From: Thermincola carboxydiphila
GTDB lineage: Bacteria; Bacillota; Thermincolia; Thermincolales; UBA2595
Direction: 5' to 3'
DNA length: 64,000 nt
Assembly: GCA_016841325.1 (NCBI GenBank)
Contig: JAENZJ010000005.1
Location: 36,624 to 100,623 of the forward strand
Shown in pieces: positions 24,042 to 32,457 of the stretch. The notes under the pieces were generated by a model, which was given only the letters and a program-made list of their open reading frames with translations, ran no database searches and was not told where the DNA came from. The stretch's first letter is position 1. Every line of letters begins with the position of its first letter. The position numbers and the translations under genes were made by a program.

Positions 24042-25955
24042 TTAATAACCCTCTACCCTGAAACAAGAGCCGGTAAAATTTTGCAGCCTGGTTATTGCCT
24101 TAAATGATTCCCGAAGGACTGCCTGCTCCCGTTTGCTTAAATTATACGGGTTGAGATAGTTATCCGGTTCCAGGCCAAGGGCCAGTTTACGGAGGTTCTC
24201 CCTGTTCCTGAAGGTAAGCAGAGTTTCGTAAGCTGCATCGATAAACTCTGCATCATCCTTTGGCAGGGTGCCGTTGGCAGTCAGTTGTGCTATCCGTTCA
24301 AAGGTGTTGGTAGCGGTAATCCCGTCCCGGATGGAAAAAATCCGGGTACAGTCAACGATGTGAACCAGTGCAGCACCTTTGAGGTCCAGCTCACCCTTGT
24401 GTTCCTTGGACTTTTCTGTGATGAACTGTTTGAAAAGCCCCAGGGGCACGGCGTGTGACAGGTCGTCCCTGGCCAGGAAATGTAATACAATCGGTGACTC
24501 ATTGATAAGGCGAAAAACGTTATTTTTCAGGCGATCTGCCAGTCTTACTGTGCCATAGACAGGGCGGAAATCCAGGAAAATTGTGAAGTTACGCAGCATT
24601 TCTGAATGAGGCTCCTGAACCCAGTAAGTAACCGTTTTGATCCATTCCTTGTATGGTTTGCGCCACTGCCCGTTGGTTGCCATTACATTACCGCTGCAAA
24701 GGGCAAAACCACAGCGGTTAAGGGCATCCACAACCTTTGCCGCCAGCCGGGGGAAGTATTCTTCTGCTTCCTCTATTTTAGCAGGGTCAGTGTCATCATA
24801 TATAATCCCATTATCCTGATCTGTCCGGATAATCTGTTCTTTCCGGCCGCTGCTGCCCATAGTAATCCAGCAGTAGTCGACAGGCGGTAGACCATAGCCT
24901 TCATCAAGCATCTGCCTCTCACAAATCTGGATAAGTTTCCTGGTCAGTCTGTCATAGAGTTCTGTCATTACCTCACAGATTTCTCTTGATGAAGCCTTTT
25001 CCGCCACCAGGGCTTTAAGGACATTATCGATATCATGACTGGACCTGACCAGGCCGTCTATTGTTGTCTCAGACTCGACATTACTTACAGTTGTAATGGC
25101 GCCGGTACTCCGGCTCTGCACCAGGTCACGCAGGGTAACGATCCCAAGGAGTTCCCCATTGTCAATAATGGGAAGCTGCTTAACCTTGTTCTTCACCATT
25201 GTCAGCAGGGCCTGGAAGTAAAAGGCATCAGGGGGCAGGGTCACCGGATTGGGTGTCATCACATCCCTGACTTTTATCTCAGTGAAATTACTGTCTCCCC
25301 TGGTGAGAATTCTGGCAACCATGTCGGATTCAGTTATAATGCCAACCGGATGTTTGGATTTATCGACAACCACAAGTGAACTAATCCGGTTTTTAGTCAG
25401 TTTCCTGGCGGCCGTTGTTACCAGGTCATCTTCCCTGCAGGTGATGACCGGTGATGTCATGATGGCCGATACCCGTTTTCTGAATGGTTGGGCGTCTTCC
25501 ATTCCATATGCATCATAAGACTGTTCCAGAATTACTTCATTATACATGTCTCTGAGCCTGTCTGTCAGCAGCCTGCTGAAAAAATCAGAAAACTGGGGGC
25601 TCTGCTGCAGCAGTTTGTCAAATGTATCCCGGTCGATAAGCAGGCAGGTACAGTCCGTTGCAGCCCTTACCGATGCAGGATAATTCTTTTCAGAAAGAAT
25701 CACCGTCTCACCGAAAATATCATAGGGGCGGCGCAGGCCTACCACCGACTCCACGCCTTTTTCATTACGGACAATTATTTCGGCGACACCGTCAATTATA
25801 ATAAACAGGGAATTCAGGGATGGGTCTCCCTGTTTAAATATGTAGCTCTCCCTGGGATATGTCTTTTCCTGAATATTGGGGCGGATAGATAACAACAGTT
25901 GGAGGTCCAGCTGATTGAAGGGAGTAATTTTTTCAAGAATTTCGATTTTTTGCAT
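24042..25955 (-). CDS. cNMP-binding/CBS/DUF294 nucleotidyltransferase-like regulator
   Basis: A 637-residue multidomain signalling protein: a cyclic nucleotide-binding domain (about residues 1-125; YIFKQGDPSLNSLFIII), a pair of CBS domains (about 165-290; VIIGI and TESDMVARILT), a DUF294 nucleotidyltransferase-like core with GSSGRKEQIIRTDQDNG (about 370-390), and a DUF294 C-terminal helical domain. The protein likely senses a nucleotide and modifies a partner, as GlnD-like enzymes do. The start lies behind GGGTGG. In other bacteria such genes accompany sodium:acetate-type symporters; here one lies at 38 kb. Confidence 0.9.
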   Translation of the reverse strand: MQKIEILEKITPFNQLDLQLLLSIRPNIQEKTYPRESYIFKQGDPSLNSLFIIIDGVAEIIVRNEKGVESVVGLRRPYDIFGETVILSEKNYPASVRAATDCTCLLIDRDTFDKLLQQSPQFSDFFSRLLTDRLRDMYNEVILEQSYDAYGMEDAQPFRKRVSAIMTSPVITCREDDLVTTAARKLTKNRISSLVVVDKSKHPVGIITESDMVARILTRGDSNFTEIKVRDVMTPNPVTLPPDAFYFQALLTMVKNKVKQLPIIDNGELLGIVTLRDLVQSRSTGAITTVSNVESETTIDGLVRSSHDIDNVLKALVAEKASSREICEVMTELYDRLTRKLIQICERQMLDEGYGLPPVDYCWITMGSSGRKEQIIRTDQDNGIIYDDTDPAKIEEAEEYFPRLAAKVVDALNRCGFALCSGNVMATNGQWRKPYKEWIKTVTYWVQEPHSEMLRNFTIFLDFRPVYGTVRLADRLKNNVFRLINESPIVLHFLARDDLSHAVPLGLFKQFITEKSKEHKGELDLKGAALVHIVDCTRIFSIRDGITATNTFERIAQLTANGTLPKDDAEFIDAAYETLLTFRNRENLRKLALGLEPDNYLNPYNLSKREQAVLRESFKAITRLQNFTGSCFRVEGY

Positions 25956-26035
25956 AATAAAACCACCCCCGAGGATGCCTGTTTAAAACAATATACTACA
26001 AATTATTACTAATATACAATGATTTTATGACTGAC

Positions 26036-26106
26036 GGGCGATATAGGAGGGTTAACGGTCGTAGGCGGTGACCAGTGGAGGACGTCAGACTCGCCCTTGG
26101 GAACAT
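26036..26106 (+). repeat. Structured repeat, copy 1
   Basis: A compact folded element between the minus-strand aconitase terminator and the DUF294 gene. Stem GGGCG (26036-26040) pairs with CGCCC (26092-26096); inside, GGTC (26057) pairs with GACC (26070). The conserved core GGACGTCAGACTCG (26080-26093) and the following GGAACAT recur at 40787-40814, where the outer stem is ACGAC/GTCGT, a compensated change. The element is on the plus strand although both flanking genes are on the minus strand. Confidence 0.55.
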
Positions 26107-26125
26107 GCCAGCCTCCCCTGTATGT

Positions 26126-26162
26126 AAAAAAAGAAGGATACTCCCAAGTTTACGAGTTATCC
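26126..26162 (-). terminator. Terminator of the aconitase gene
   Basis: Read on the minus strand, GGATAACTC pairs with GAGTATCC (one bulge) and runs into TTCTTTTTTT. It lies 67 bases after the aconitase stop codon. Confidence 0.78.
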
Positions 26163-26228
26163 CTCTACCGAATTTATATATATAAAGTATCCGCTCATTT
26201 CTATGAACCAACAATCCCTATTGTTTAA

Positions 26229-28154
26229 CTATTGTCTGGCCTGTTGCTTCGTATAATTCAGGAGACCACCGGCTTTAATGATTACCACCTGGCGCGGGGT
26301 CAGGTCATGGCGTACCCTGAACTCGTTCCCGCCGGTAATGTTCTTGACAACCAGTTCATTGCTGGTACCAATGGGAGATACGTCTATTTCCAGGATATCT
26401 TCCTCTTTGAAGGTATCGTAATCATTTTCATCAACAAAGGTAAGGGGGAGAATGCCAAAATTGACCAGGTTTGCTTTGTGAATTCTGGCAAAGGATTTGG
26501 CAATTACGGCTTTTATGCCCAGGTACATCGGGGCAAGGGCGGCGTGTTCCCTGCTGGAGCCCTGGCCGTAATTATGGCCTCCGACCACGAAACCCTCACC
26601 TGCTTCCCTGGCTCTGTCGGGGAATGACAGGTCAATTCCCGAAAAGACGAACTGGGAAATTGCCGGAATGTTGGAACGTAGGGGTAGAATTTTGGCCCCT
26701 GCCGGCATTATATGGTCTGTGGTAATGTTGTCCCCCAGCTTTAACAGGGCAGGCCCGCTCAGCTTAGCAGGCAGCGGCCGGTTCACCGGCAGAGCTTTGA
26801 TATTGGGTCCCCGCAGGACCTCAACCTGGGACGGGTCTTTGGCAGGGGGGATAATCATGCTGTCATCTATCAGGAATTTTTCCGGCATCTCTACATGAAT
26901 ATATTCCCCTAACTCCCTGGGGTCAGTGAGAACTCCCGTTAAAGCCGATGCCGCAGCAACTTCAGGGCTTGCCAGGTAGACTTTGGCATCAGCGGTCCCG
27001 GACCGGCCTTCAAAGTTCCTGTTAAAGGTCCGCAGTGTGACAGCTCCTGAGGACGGCGACTGCCCCATACCGATACATGGGCCGCAGGCTGTCTCCAGTA
27101 TCCTGGCTCCGGCAGAGATTATGTCTGCCATGGCGCCGTTCCTGGCCAGCATTTCAAATACCTGACGGGAACCCGGGGCAATACTGAGACTGGTTGCAGG
27201 ATGGATCTTTTTCCCTTTGAGAATACCGGCAACCCTCATCAGGTCGGTATAAGAAGAGTTGGTACAACTGCCAATGACTACCTGGTGTACCGGAATCCGG
27301 CCCACTTCGCTGACTTTGGCCACATTGTCCGGGCTGTGGGGCTGGGCTACCAGGGGTTCCAGTTCGGAGAGGTTTATTTCGATGATTTCATCATAAGAGG
27401 CATCTTCGTCAGCTTTGATTTCTGACCAGTCACTGGCCCTGCCCTGTGCTTCCACGAAAGCCAGAGTCACTTCATCACTGGGGAATACCGAAGTTGTGGC
27501 ACCCAGCTCGGCTCCCATATTGGTAATAGTGGCCCGCTCCGGAACACTCAGGGTAGTGATACCCTCCCCGGAGTATTCGATTATTTTGCCTACACCGCCC
27601 TTGACGGTCATAATACGCAGCAGTTCCAGAATAATATCCTTGGCTGATACCCAGGGCTTTAGTCTGCCGGTAAGTCTTACATTTACAACCTTTGGCATGT
27701 TCAGGTAAAAGGGGCCGCCCCCCATAGCCACGGCAACATCCAGACCTCCTGCCCCCATTGCCAGCATACCGAGGCCCCCGGCTGTGGGGGTATGGCTGTC
27801 TGAGCCCAGTAGTGTCATTCCGGGAACTCCGAAGCGTTCCAGGTGTACCTGGTGACATATCCCGTTTCCGGGTCTTGAAAAGTAAATGCCGTATTTTGCT
27901 GCAACTGACTGTAGAAATCTATGGTCATCGGCATTTTCAAAACCGGTCTGCAGTGTGTTGTGGTCGACATAGCTGACAGAGAGGCGGGTCTTAACCTGGG
28001 GCACTCCCATAGCTTCAAACTGAAGATAGGCCATGGTGCCGGTGGCGTCCTGTGTCAGGGTCTGGTCAATCTTAATAGAAATTTCCTCATTTGGCACCAT
28101 TTTTCCGGAGAGTATATGGTTACCAATAATTTTTTGTACAATATTCTGTCCCAA
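26229..28154 (-). CDS. acn: Aconitate hydratase
   Basis: A 641-residue iron-sulfur hydro-lyase interconverting citrate and isocitrate. GSDSHTPTAGGLGML, the cluster cysteines in VIGSCTNSS and CGPCIGMGQ, and the swivel-domain motif GHNYGQGSSREHAALAP are all present. Length and sequence fit the short, mitochondrial-type aconitases of Clostridia. A strong minus-strand RBS (AGGAGGT) precedes the ATG. It is monocistronic, ending at the terminator at 26126. It supports an at least partial TCA cycle or glutamate synthesis. Confidence 0.96.
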   Translation of the reverse strand: MGQNIVQKIIGNHILSGKMVPNEEISIKIDQTLTQDATGTMAYLQFEAMGVPQVKTRLSVSYVDHNTLQTGFENADDHRFLQSVAAKYGIYFSRPGNGICHQVHLERFGVPGMTLLGSDSHTPTAGGLGMLAMGAGGLDVAVAMGGGPFYLNMPKVVNVRLTGRLKPWVSAKDIILELLRIMTVKGGVGKIIEYSGEGITTLSVPERATITNMGAELGATTSVFPSDEVTLAFVEAQGRASDWSEIKADEDASYDEIIEINLSELEPLVAQPHSPDNVAKVSEVGRIPVHQVVIGSCTNSSYTDLMRVAGILKGKKIHPATSLSIAPGSRQVFEMLARNGAMADIISAGARILETACGPCIGMGQSPSSGAVTLRTFNRNFEGRSGTADAKVYLASPEVAAASALTGVLTDPRELGEYIHVEMPEKFLIDDSMIIPPAKDPSQVEVLRGPNIKALPVNRPLPAKLSGPALLKLGDNITTDHIMPAGAKILPLRSNIPAISQFVFSGIDLSFPDRAREAGEGFVVGGHNYGQGSSREHAALAPMYLGIKAVIAKSFARIHKANLVNFGILPLTFVDENDYDTFKEEDILEIDVSPIGTSNELVVKNITGGNEFRVRHDLTPRQVVIIKAGGLLNYTKQQARQ

Positions 28155-28406
28155 TCTGTTAACCTCCTTATATTACTGATTATACCTTTAATTAATTTAT
28201 CAGAAATTGGGGTGGGTGTCAATGAATGGAGACATGTTGACCATTAGTTGTGACATATGACCCGTTGAGCGGTTATTTTAATCAGTTGAGGAGAAAACCT
28301 TATCTCCGGGAGGGTGATTTTGATATAATTTAATTAACAAAACAGCGACTGCAGAAACCTGAAATGCAGAAACTGAAACGAAAATCATTAATTGGGGGGT
28401 GGCTTT

Positions 28407-29027
28407 ATGACTAAATCTCTGTGTACTCACGAATTTGATGAGGTGTGCAGGCTGTTGGACGGATTGTCTCATGATGCCGGGGAGATGACGGCCAAAGCCT
28501 TTGACGGCCTGCTGAGGCACAGCCGGGGGAGCCTTGATAAAGCAGAACAGATTGGCCGGGATATTGACAGCAGGGCCAAAGATTTAACTGCTATGGTGCT
28601 GGCAGCAAGAGAGGATTCCAAAATTCTGCCGGCGGCTACTATTGTGGAAATAGTGAATGAATTGGAAAAAATAAAGTACAGCCTTGACAAAATAATCGTA
28701 AACATACGCAATAAGGCCGATGAGGGGGTCCTGTTCAGTGACAAAGCCATGAATGAATTAAAGGACTTCTTTATGGCAGCACAGGATGGACTGAACACGG
28801 TCCATGACCTTATTCTGACCAGAAACCCTGTTCTCATAAATCATGTTATTGAAAAGGCAGAAAAATACGAAGAAATAGGGCGCAAGTATGCAGATGAGCA
28901 TCAGGAACGCCTGATAAAAGGGATTTGCCTCCCTAAGTCATCACTGATATATCTCCTCATACTTGACGGGTTAAAGGATATCCTGAGGTTTCTTAAAACT
29001 ATTGCTGTTAATTTCAGGAATGAATAA
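28407..29027 (+). CDS. PhoU-like helical protein
   Basis: A 206-residue, all-alpha protein with heptad-like repeats. DEVCRLLDGLSHDAGEMTAKAF and a second half with AQDGLNTVHDLILTRN resemble the two three-helix units of PhoU/DUF47 proteins, which regulate phosphate or other anion transporters. The metal-binding E(D)xxxD motifs are only partly visible. ATG 28407 lies behind GGGGGGTGG. No transporter gene is adjacent, so the partner is unknown. Confidence 0.6.
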   Translation: MTKSLCTHEFDEVCRLLDGLSHDAGEMTAKAFDGLLRHSRGSLDKAEQIGRDIDSRAKDLTAMVLAAREDSKILPAATIVEIVNELEKIKYSLDKIIVNIRNKADEGVLFSDKAMNELKDFFMAAQDGLNTVHDLILTRNPVLINHVIEKAEKYEEIGRKYADEHQERLIKGICLPKSSLIYLLILDGLKDILRFLKTIAVNFRNE

Positions 29028-29087
29028 CGTGAGAAAAGGGGCTGCCTCCAGGCAGTATGGTTCATATTATCCGGAAAATAAATTTTG

Positions 29088-29130
29088 CAGGAGTGTCTTC
29101 TGAGTTCAAATAAACTTGGAGACACTCCTG
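29088..29130 (+). terminator. Long hairpin after the PhoU-like gene
   Basis: CAGGAGTGTC (29088-29097) pairs with GACACTCCTG (29121-29130), with a TTC/GGA mismatch zone and a long loop. It is followed by TTCAATTATA rather than a clean T-run, so termination is likely but not proven. Confidence 0.6.
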
Positions 29131-29134
29131 TTCA

Positions 29135-29187
29135 ATTATAAAGCATTATGTCATTATAAAGCATTATGTCATTATAAAGCATTATGT
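29135..29187 (+). repeat. 18-bp tandem repeat, three copies
   Basis: ATTATAAAGCATTATGTC is repeated at 29135, 29153 and 29171 (last copy one base short). There are no spacers between units, so this is not a CRISPR. It lies between the hairpin and the promoter of the small gene at 29288. Confidence 0.9.
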
Positions 29188-29207
29188 AATCATAATTTTC
29201 GGGCTTA

Positions 29208-29236
29208 TTGGAAAGATTATACCTTTATGGTATAAT
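29208..29236 (+). promoter_or_regulatory. Sigma-A-type promoter
   Basis: TTGGAA (29208-29213), 17 bases, TATAAT (29231-29236), 51 bases before the start of the gene at 29288. Confidence 0.75.
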
Positions 29237-29287
29237 GTATACAGAAAATAGCGGAAATTTTCCAAAAACTTCTGCGGAGGTCTCGTG

Positions 29288-29542
29288 ATGAGGGAGCGAT
29301 TTATTTTTATTTTCTTATTTCACCTGTTGGCTATCTCCCTGCTTTTGGTCCCGGACCAGTTTCAGGGCCCTGTGGTGACAGCGGTTTTTGATGTTCCTCT
29401 CCGGGTGATGGATACTGTTGCTGTGGGACTTACCCTGGCGGGATCGGTTTTTCTGTATTTTTCCCTATTTATTTATCTCAAATTACACCTTAAAGAAAAT
29501 GAACAGATATCTGCCAATAAAGGTATAGAAAAAAAAGAATAA
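29288..29542 (+). CDS. Small two-helix membrane protein
   Basis: An 84-residue protein with two hydrophobic segments (about residues 3-20 and 38-60) and a Lys/Glu-rich C-terminal tail. GGAGG precedes ATG 29288 by eight bases; GTG 29285 is an alternative. No family is recognised. The trmL gene follows after 31 bases, so they are probably co-transcribed from the promoter at 29208. Confidence 0.65.
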   Translation: MRERFIFIFLFHLLAISLLLVPDQFQGPVVTAVFDVPLRVMDTVAVGLTLAGSVFLYFSLFIYLKLHLKENEQISANKGIEKKE

Positions 29543-29573
29543 AGCAATCGTACAAATGAGGTGAATTCTGCTA

Positions 29574-30032
29574 ATGAATATTGTACTGGTAGAGCCCGAG
29601 ATTCCACAAAACACCGGCAATATTGCCCGAACCTGTGCGGTCACCGGTAGTACACTGCACCTGGTAAGACCCCTGGGGTTTTCAATAGATGACAGGTACC
29701 TGAAAAGAGCCGGGCTTGACTACTGGCACCTGCTCGACATAAATTATTATGACAGCTTTTATGAGCTGCGGCAGAAGTTTAGTAAGAATACATTCTACTA
29801 CGTGACCACAAAGGGAACCAGGTTTTATACTGATGTCAGATACAATCCGGAGGATTTCCTGGTTTTTGGCAAGGAGACGGGAGGGCTGCCGCGGGAAATA
29901 CTGGAACAGAATCCCACATACTGTATCCGTATTCCGATGATTAATGACGTGCGTTCACTGAATCTGTCCAACTCTGTTGCCATAGTCTTATATGAAGCCT
30001 GGCGGCAGACCGGTTTCCGGGATGGGACATAA
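29574..30032 (+). CDS. trmL: tRNA (cytidine(34)-2'-O)-methyltransferase
   Basis: A 152-residue SPOUT methyltransferase. The N-terminus MNIVLVEPEIPQNTGNIART, the interior FGKETGGLP and the C-terminal knot motif IPMINDVRSLNLSNSVAIVLYEA are those of TrmL/CspR, which methylates the 2'-OH of the wobble nucleotide of leucine tRNAs. Length is standard. It is preceded by an AATGAGGTG site. Confidence 0.93.
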   Translation: MNIVLVEPEIPQNTGNIARTCAVTGSTLHLVRPLGFSIDDRYLKRAGLDYWHLLDINYYDSFYELRQKFSKNTFYYVTTKGTRFYTDVRYNPEDFLVFGKETGGLPREILEQNPTYCIRIPMINDVRSLNLSNSVAIVLYEAWRQTGFRDGT

Positions 30033-30092
30033 ACTTTTGGCACTTATATAATGCTGCACACAGGCCTTTTTAAGCCGTTGGGCACTGGCGGT

Positions 30093-30121
30093 TTGACCAG
30101 ATATAGGTGCTGTGATATAAT
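30093..30121 (+). promoter_or_regulatory. Promoter upstream of the c-di-AMP riboswitch
   Basis: TTGACC (30093-30098), 17 bases and TATAAT (30116-30121). It lies 30 bases before the aptamer and should produce the riboswitch-kamA transcript. Confidence 0.8.
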
Positions 30122-30150
30122 AATACATACAAAAAGTATATATTGGAAGT

Positions 30151-30269
30151 ACGCTTAATTCCCGGTTTTTCGCCGGGATACGGGGGAACCAAACGAATGG
30201 GGTGAATCCCGCAGTATTGTGGGTAGGGGGACTCTTCCTTCCGAATCCGTCAGCTAACCTCGTCAGCGT
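30151..30269 (+). promoter_or_regulatory. ydaO/yuaA c-di-AMP riboswitch
   Basis: The aptamer is closed by ACGCT (30151) pairing with AGCGT (30265). It contains the characteristic blocks CGGGGGAACC, GGGGTGAATC, GGTAGGGGGACTCTTCC, CGAATCCGTCAGCTAACC, in the right order. Binding of c-di-AMP by ydaO aptamers usually turns expression off, often for K+ or osmolyte genes. A terminator lies downstream (30332) and the leader precedes the KamA gene. Confidence 0.93.
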
Positions 30270-30331
30270 TGCAAGAGGAATTGCTGTGCATTTGGAATAT
30301 GGTTCAGCTTTCTGTTTTGTTTGTTAGATAG

Positions 30332-30361
30332 CTCAGGCATCCTCTTCACCTGGGTTTTTTT
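30332..30361 (+). terminator. Riboswitch-associated terminator
   Basis: CTCAGG (30332-30337) pairs with CCTGGG (30349-30354), followed by a run of T. TCCTCTT in the loop (30340-30346) is complementary to AAGAGGA (30273-30279) just after the aptamer, which could form a competing structure. This is likely the expression platform of the c-di-AMP riboswitch. Confidence 0.65.
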
Positions 30362-30424
30362 GCGCCCTTTTTTGGGGACTGGATATTCAATAAAGATAAT
30401 AAAATAAAAGGGAGGGGATTTAAT

Positions 30425-32281
30425 ATGGAAGTTATAGATCGTTTAGAAAAAGACGGGGCGTTGAATTATGCTCTTTTAAAAAATCCTGTTTACCAAAAAG
30501 CAACCCTTGCCAGGCGGATTGAAATGTTTTGGTCTGAAAACCCTGTATTTTACCAGCTGCTGCAGCAGGAGGCCGACCTGGAAACCATCCGTAAAAGGGT
30601 CTTTAACTACCTTGTGGATTTTGAACGCAAAAACCTCACACACCACCATAACGTTGACACCACCATACGAAACATATCCCGCCGGTGTATCCAGGTGCTA
30701 AAAAACATTTTTTCGATTAGAAGTGAAGAGCTTACAGGACAAAGTGTACTGGGGTTATTGATGGAATTGGCCCATCAGCGGGAGGCTAAGGTATCTGTAG
30801 CTTTGATAGAGGACCTGAGGAAGATATTCCTGGGTATGAAGGGTAAAACAGATTTTGGCAGTAAGGTTGTCTCCATGGACCATTATGAAAATGATAATCA
30901 CAGGGCGGTAGCCCGCATGAGGTCCGAAACCCTGAACATGGTGGGTGGAACCATACAATCCCGCATTGACAAATATCCCGGCGGCCTGGATGACGAGGTT
31001 ATCCGGATGAGGAGCGAAAACAGGGACAGGATTATGAAGGTTCTGGGCGCCTCGCCTGCGGATTGGAATGACTGGAAGTGGCAATGCCGGAATATTATCA
31101 GGGATGTAAGTGTCCTGGAGAAAATGATCCGGCTGACCCCTAAGGAAAAAATGGCCATTGAAAGGGCGACAGGCAATAAGCTGCCATTTGGGATTACCCC
31201 GTATTATGTTTCCCTCATGGACTATGAGACCGGAAGGAAACGTGACCATGCGGTCAGGGCACAGGTTATTCCACCCCTTGACTATGTGGAAAATGTCCTG
31301 TTAAGCAAAGAACTTGGGTCTGATCTTGACTTTATGGGCGAAAAAGATACGTCACCGATAGACCTGGTTACCCGGAGATACCCGCAGATTGCTATTTTTA
31401 AACCATATAACACATGTGCCCAGATTTGTGTTTACTGCCAGCGGAATTGGGAAATAACCGATGTTCTGGATAAAGGGGCCAAAGCACCAAAGAGTAAGCT
31501 GGACGAAGCTTTGGAATGGTTCAGGCAAAATCCGGAAGTCACTGAAGTCCTGGTTACCGGCGGCGACCCGGCAGTAATGAATGATTCGATGACCCGGAAG
31601 GTGCTGAGCAGATTAGCGGAAATGGACCATATCAGGAGGATCAGGATTGGGACCAGGACCCCAGTTGTTTTGCCGATGCGGATTACAGATGAATATGCCG
31701 GGATGCTGGCAGGTTTCATTGAGCCCGGCAGGCGTGAAGTTGCGGTAATGACACATTTTGAGCATCTCTATGAAATAACCCCTGAGAGCATGGAGGCTGT
31801 CCGCCGACTCCGGTCCCGGGGCATCCCTGTTTACAACCAGGGAGTCTTTACCATGGAAAATGCCCGCCGCTTTGAGATGGTAGGTCTGCGGAAGGCACTG
31901 CGGGCTATAGGTGTGGACCCGTATTATACTTTTAATGCCAAGGGCAAAGAGGAAACCAGGGCATACCGGGTACCTATCGCCAGGCTGATCCAGGAACAGG
32001 TTGAAGAGGCAAGGCTGACACCGGGGCTGGACAGGTGTGATGAAGCGGTGTTTAATATACCGCGAATCGGTAAGAGTTACCTTCGGGCCGGGCAGGACCA
32101 TGAGGTTATCATGCTGCTCCCCGATGGCTCCAGGGTATATGAGTTTTACCCATGGGACCTGGCATTTGCTGATACCAAACCCTACCTTCACGAGGATGTT
32201 CCGATTCTGGATTTTCTTACTGAGATTTCAAAGAGGGGAGAAGATCCGGACGATTACAACAGCATCTGGTACTACTTCTAA
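30425..32281 (+). CDS. KamA-family radical SAM aminomutase
   Basis: A 618-residue radical SAM protein with CAQICVYC (Cys331, Cys335, Cys338; CxxxCxxC) and KamA-type motifs VTGGDPAVMND and GTRTPVVLP, followed by a PLP-dependent C-terminal region. It is considerably longer than lysine 2,3-aminomutase (about 420 residues) because of a 250-residue helical N-terminal region. The family converts lysine or other amino acids to beta-amino acids; beta-lysine is a precursor of the compatible solute N-epsilon-acetyl-beta-lysine. No ablB gene is adjacent, so the product is not proven. Control by a c-di-AMP riboswitch argues for an osmotic role. Confidence 0.85.
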   Translation: MEVIDRLEKDGALNYALLKNPVYQKATLARRIEMFWSENPVFYQLLQQEADLETIRKRVFNYLVDFERKNLTHHHNVDTTIRNISRRCIQVLKNIFSIRSEELTGQSVLGLLMELAHQREAKVSVALIEDLRKIFLGMKGKTDFGSKVVSMDHYENDNHRAVARMRSETLNMVGGTIQSRIDKYPGGLDDEVIRMRSENRDRIMKVLGASPADWNDWKWQCRNIIRDVSVLEKMIRLTPKEKMAIERATGNKLPFGITPYYVSLMDYETGRKRDHAVRAQVIPPLDYVENVLLSKELGSDLDFMGEKDTSPIDLVTRRYPQIAIFKPYNTCAQICVYCQRNWEITDVLDKGAKAPKSKLDEALEWFRQNPEVTEVLVTGGDPAVMNDSMTRKVLSRLAEMDHIRRIRIGTRTPVVLPMRITDEYAGMLAGFIEPGRREVAVMTHFEHLYEITPESMEAVRRLRSRGIPVYNQGVFTMENARRFEMVGLRKALRAIGVDPYYTFNAKGKEETRAYRVPIARLIQEQVEEARLTPGLDRCDEAVFNIPRIGKSYLRAGQDHEVIMLLPDGSRVYEFYPWDLAFADTKPYLHEDVPILDFLTEISKRGEDPDDYNSIWYYF

Positions 32282-32292
32282 AAGGAACGGGA

Positions 32293-32354
32293 GGCTCCAT
32301 AAGCAGTAAACCGGTAAATGGGTTCCGGGCTACTGTAAATGGAGCCCTTTTTTT
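32293..32354 (+). terminator. Terminator after the KamA gene
   Basis: GGCTCCAT (32293-32300) pairs with ATGGAGCC (32339-32346) and inner CAGTA/TACTG and CCGG pairs extend the stem; a T-run follows at 32348-32354. Confidence 0.85.
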
Positions 32355-32407
32355 CTTTGTATCTGTAATAACAGCCGGACTACGGAGTTTACAGGCTAAA
32401 ATAATCT

Positions 32408-32436
32408 TTGACATACATTGGCAGAAAAGTTATCAT
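32408..32436 (+). promoter_or_regulatory. Promoter of the CLC gene
   Basis: TTGACA (32408-32413), 17 bases and TATCAT (32431-32436), 21 bases before the start codon at 32458. The leader is short, leaving little room for regulation by RNA structure. Confidence 0.78.
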
Positions 32437-32457
32437 ATTTAGTCAGGGGGGTTATTG

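Noticed and set aside
26036..26106. Riboswitch for the minus-strand DUF294 gene
   Set aside because: The conserved core is on the plus strand here and also at 40 kb, where adjacent genes run on the plus strand. No known riboswitch consensus matched.
29135..29187. CRISPR array
   Set aside because: The repeats are directly adjacent with no spacers, only three copies are present, and no cas genes are seen.
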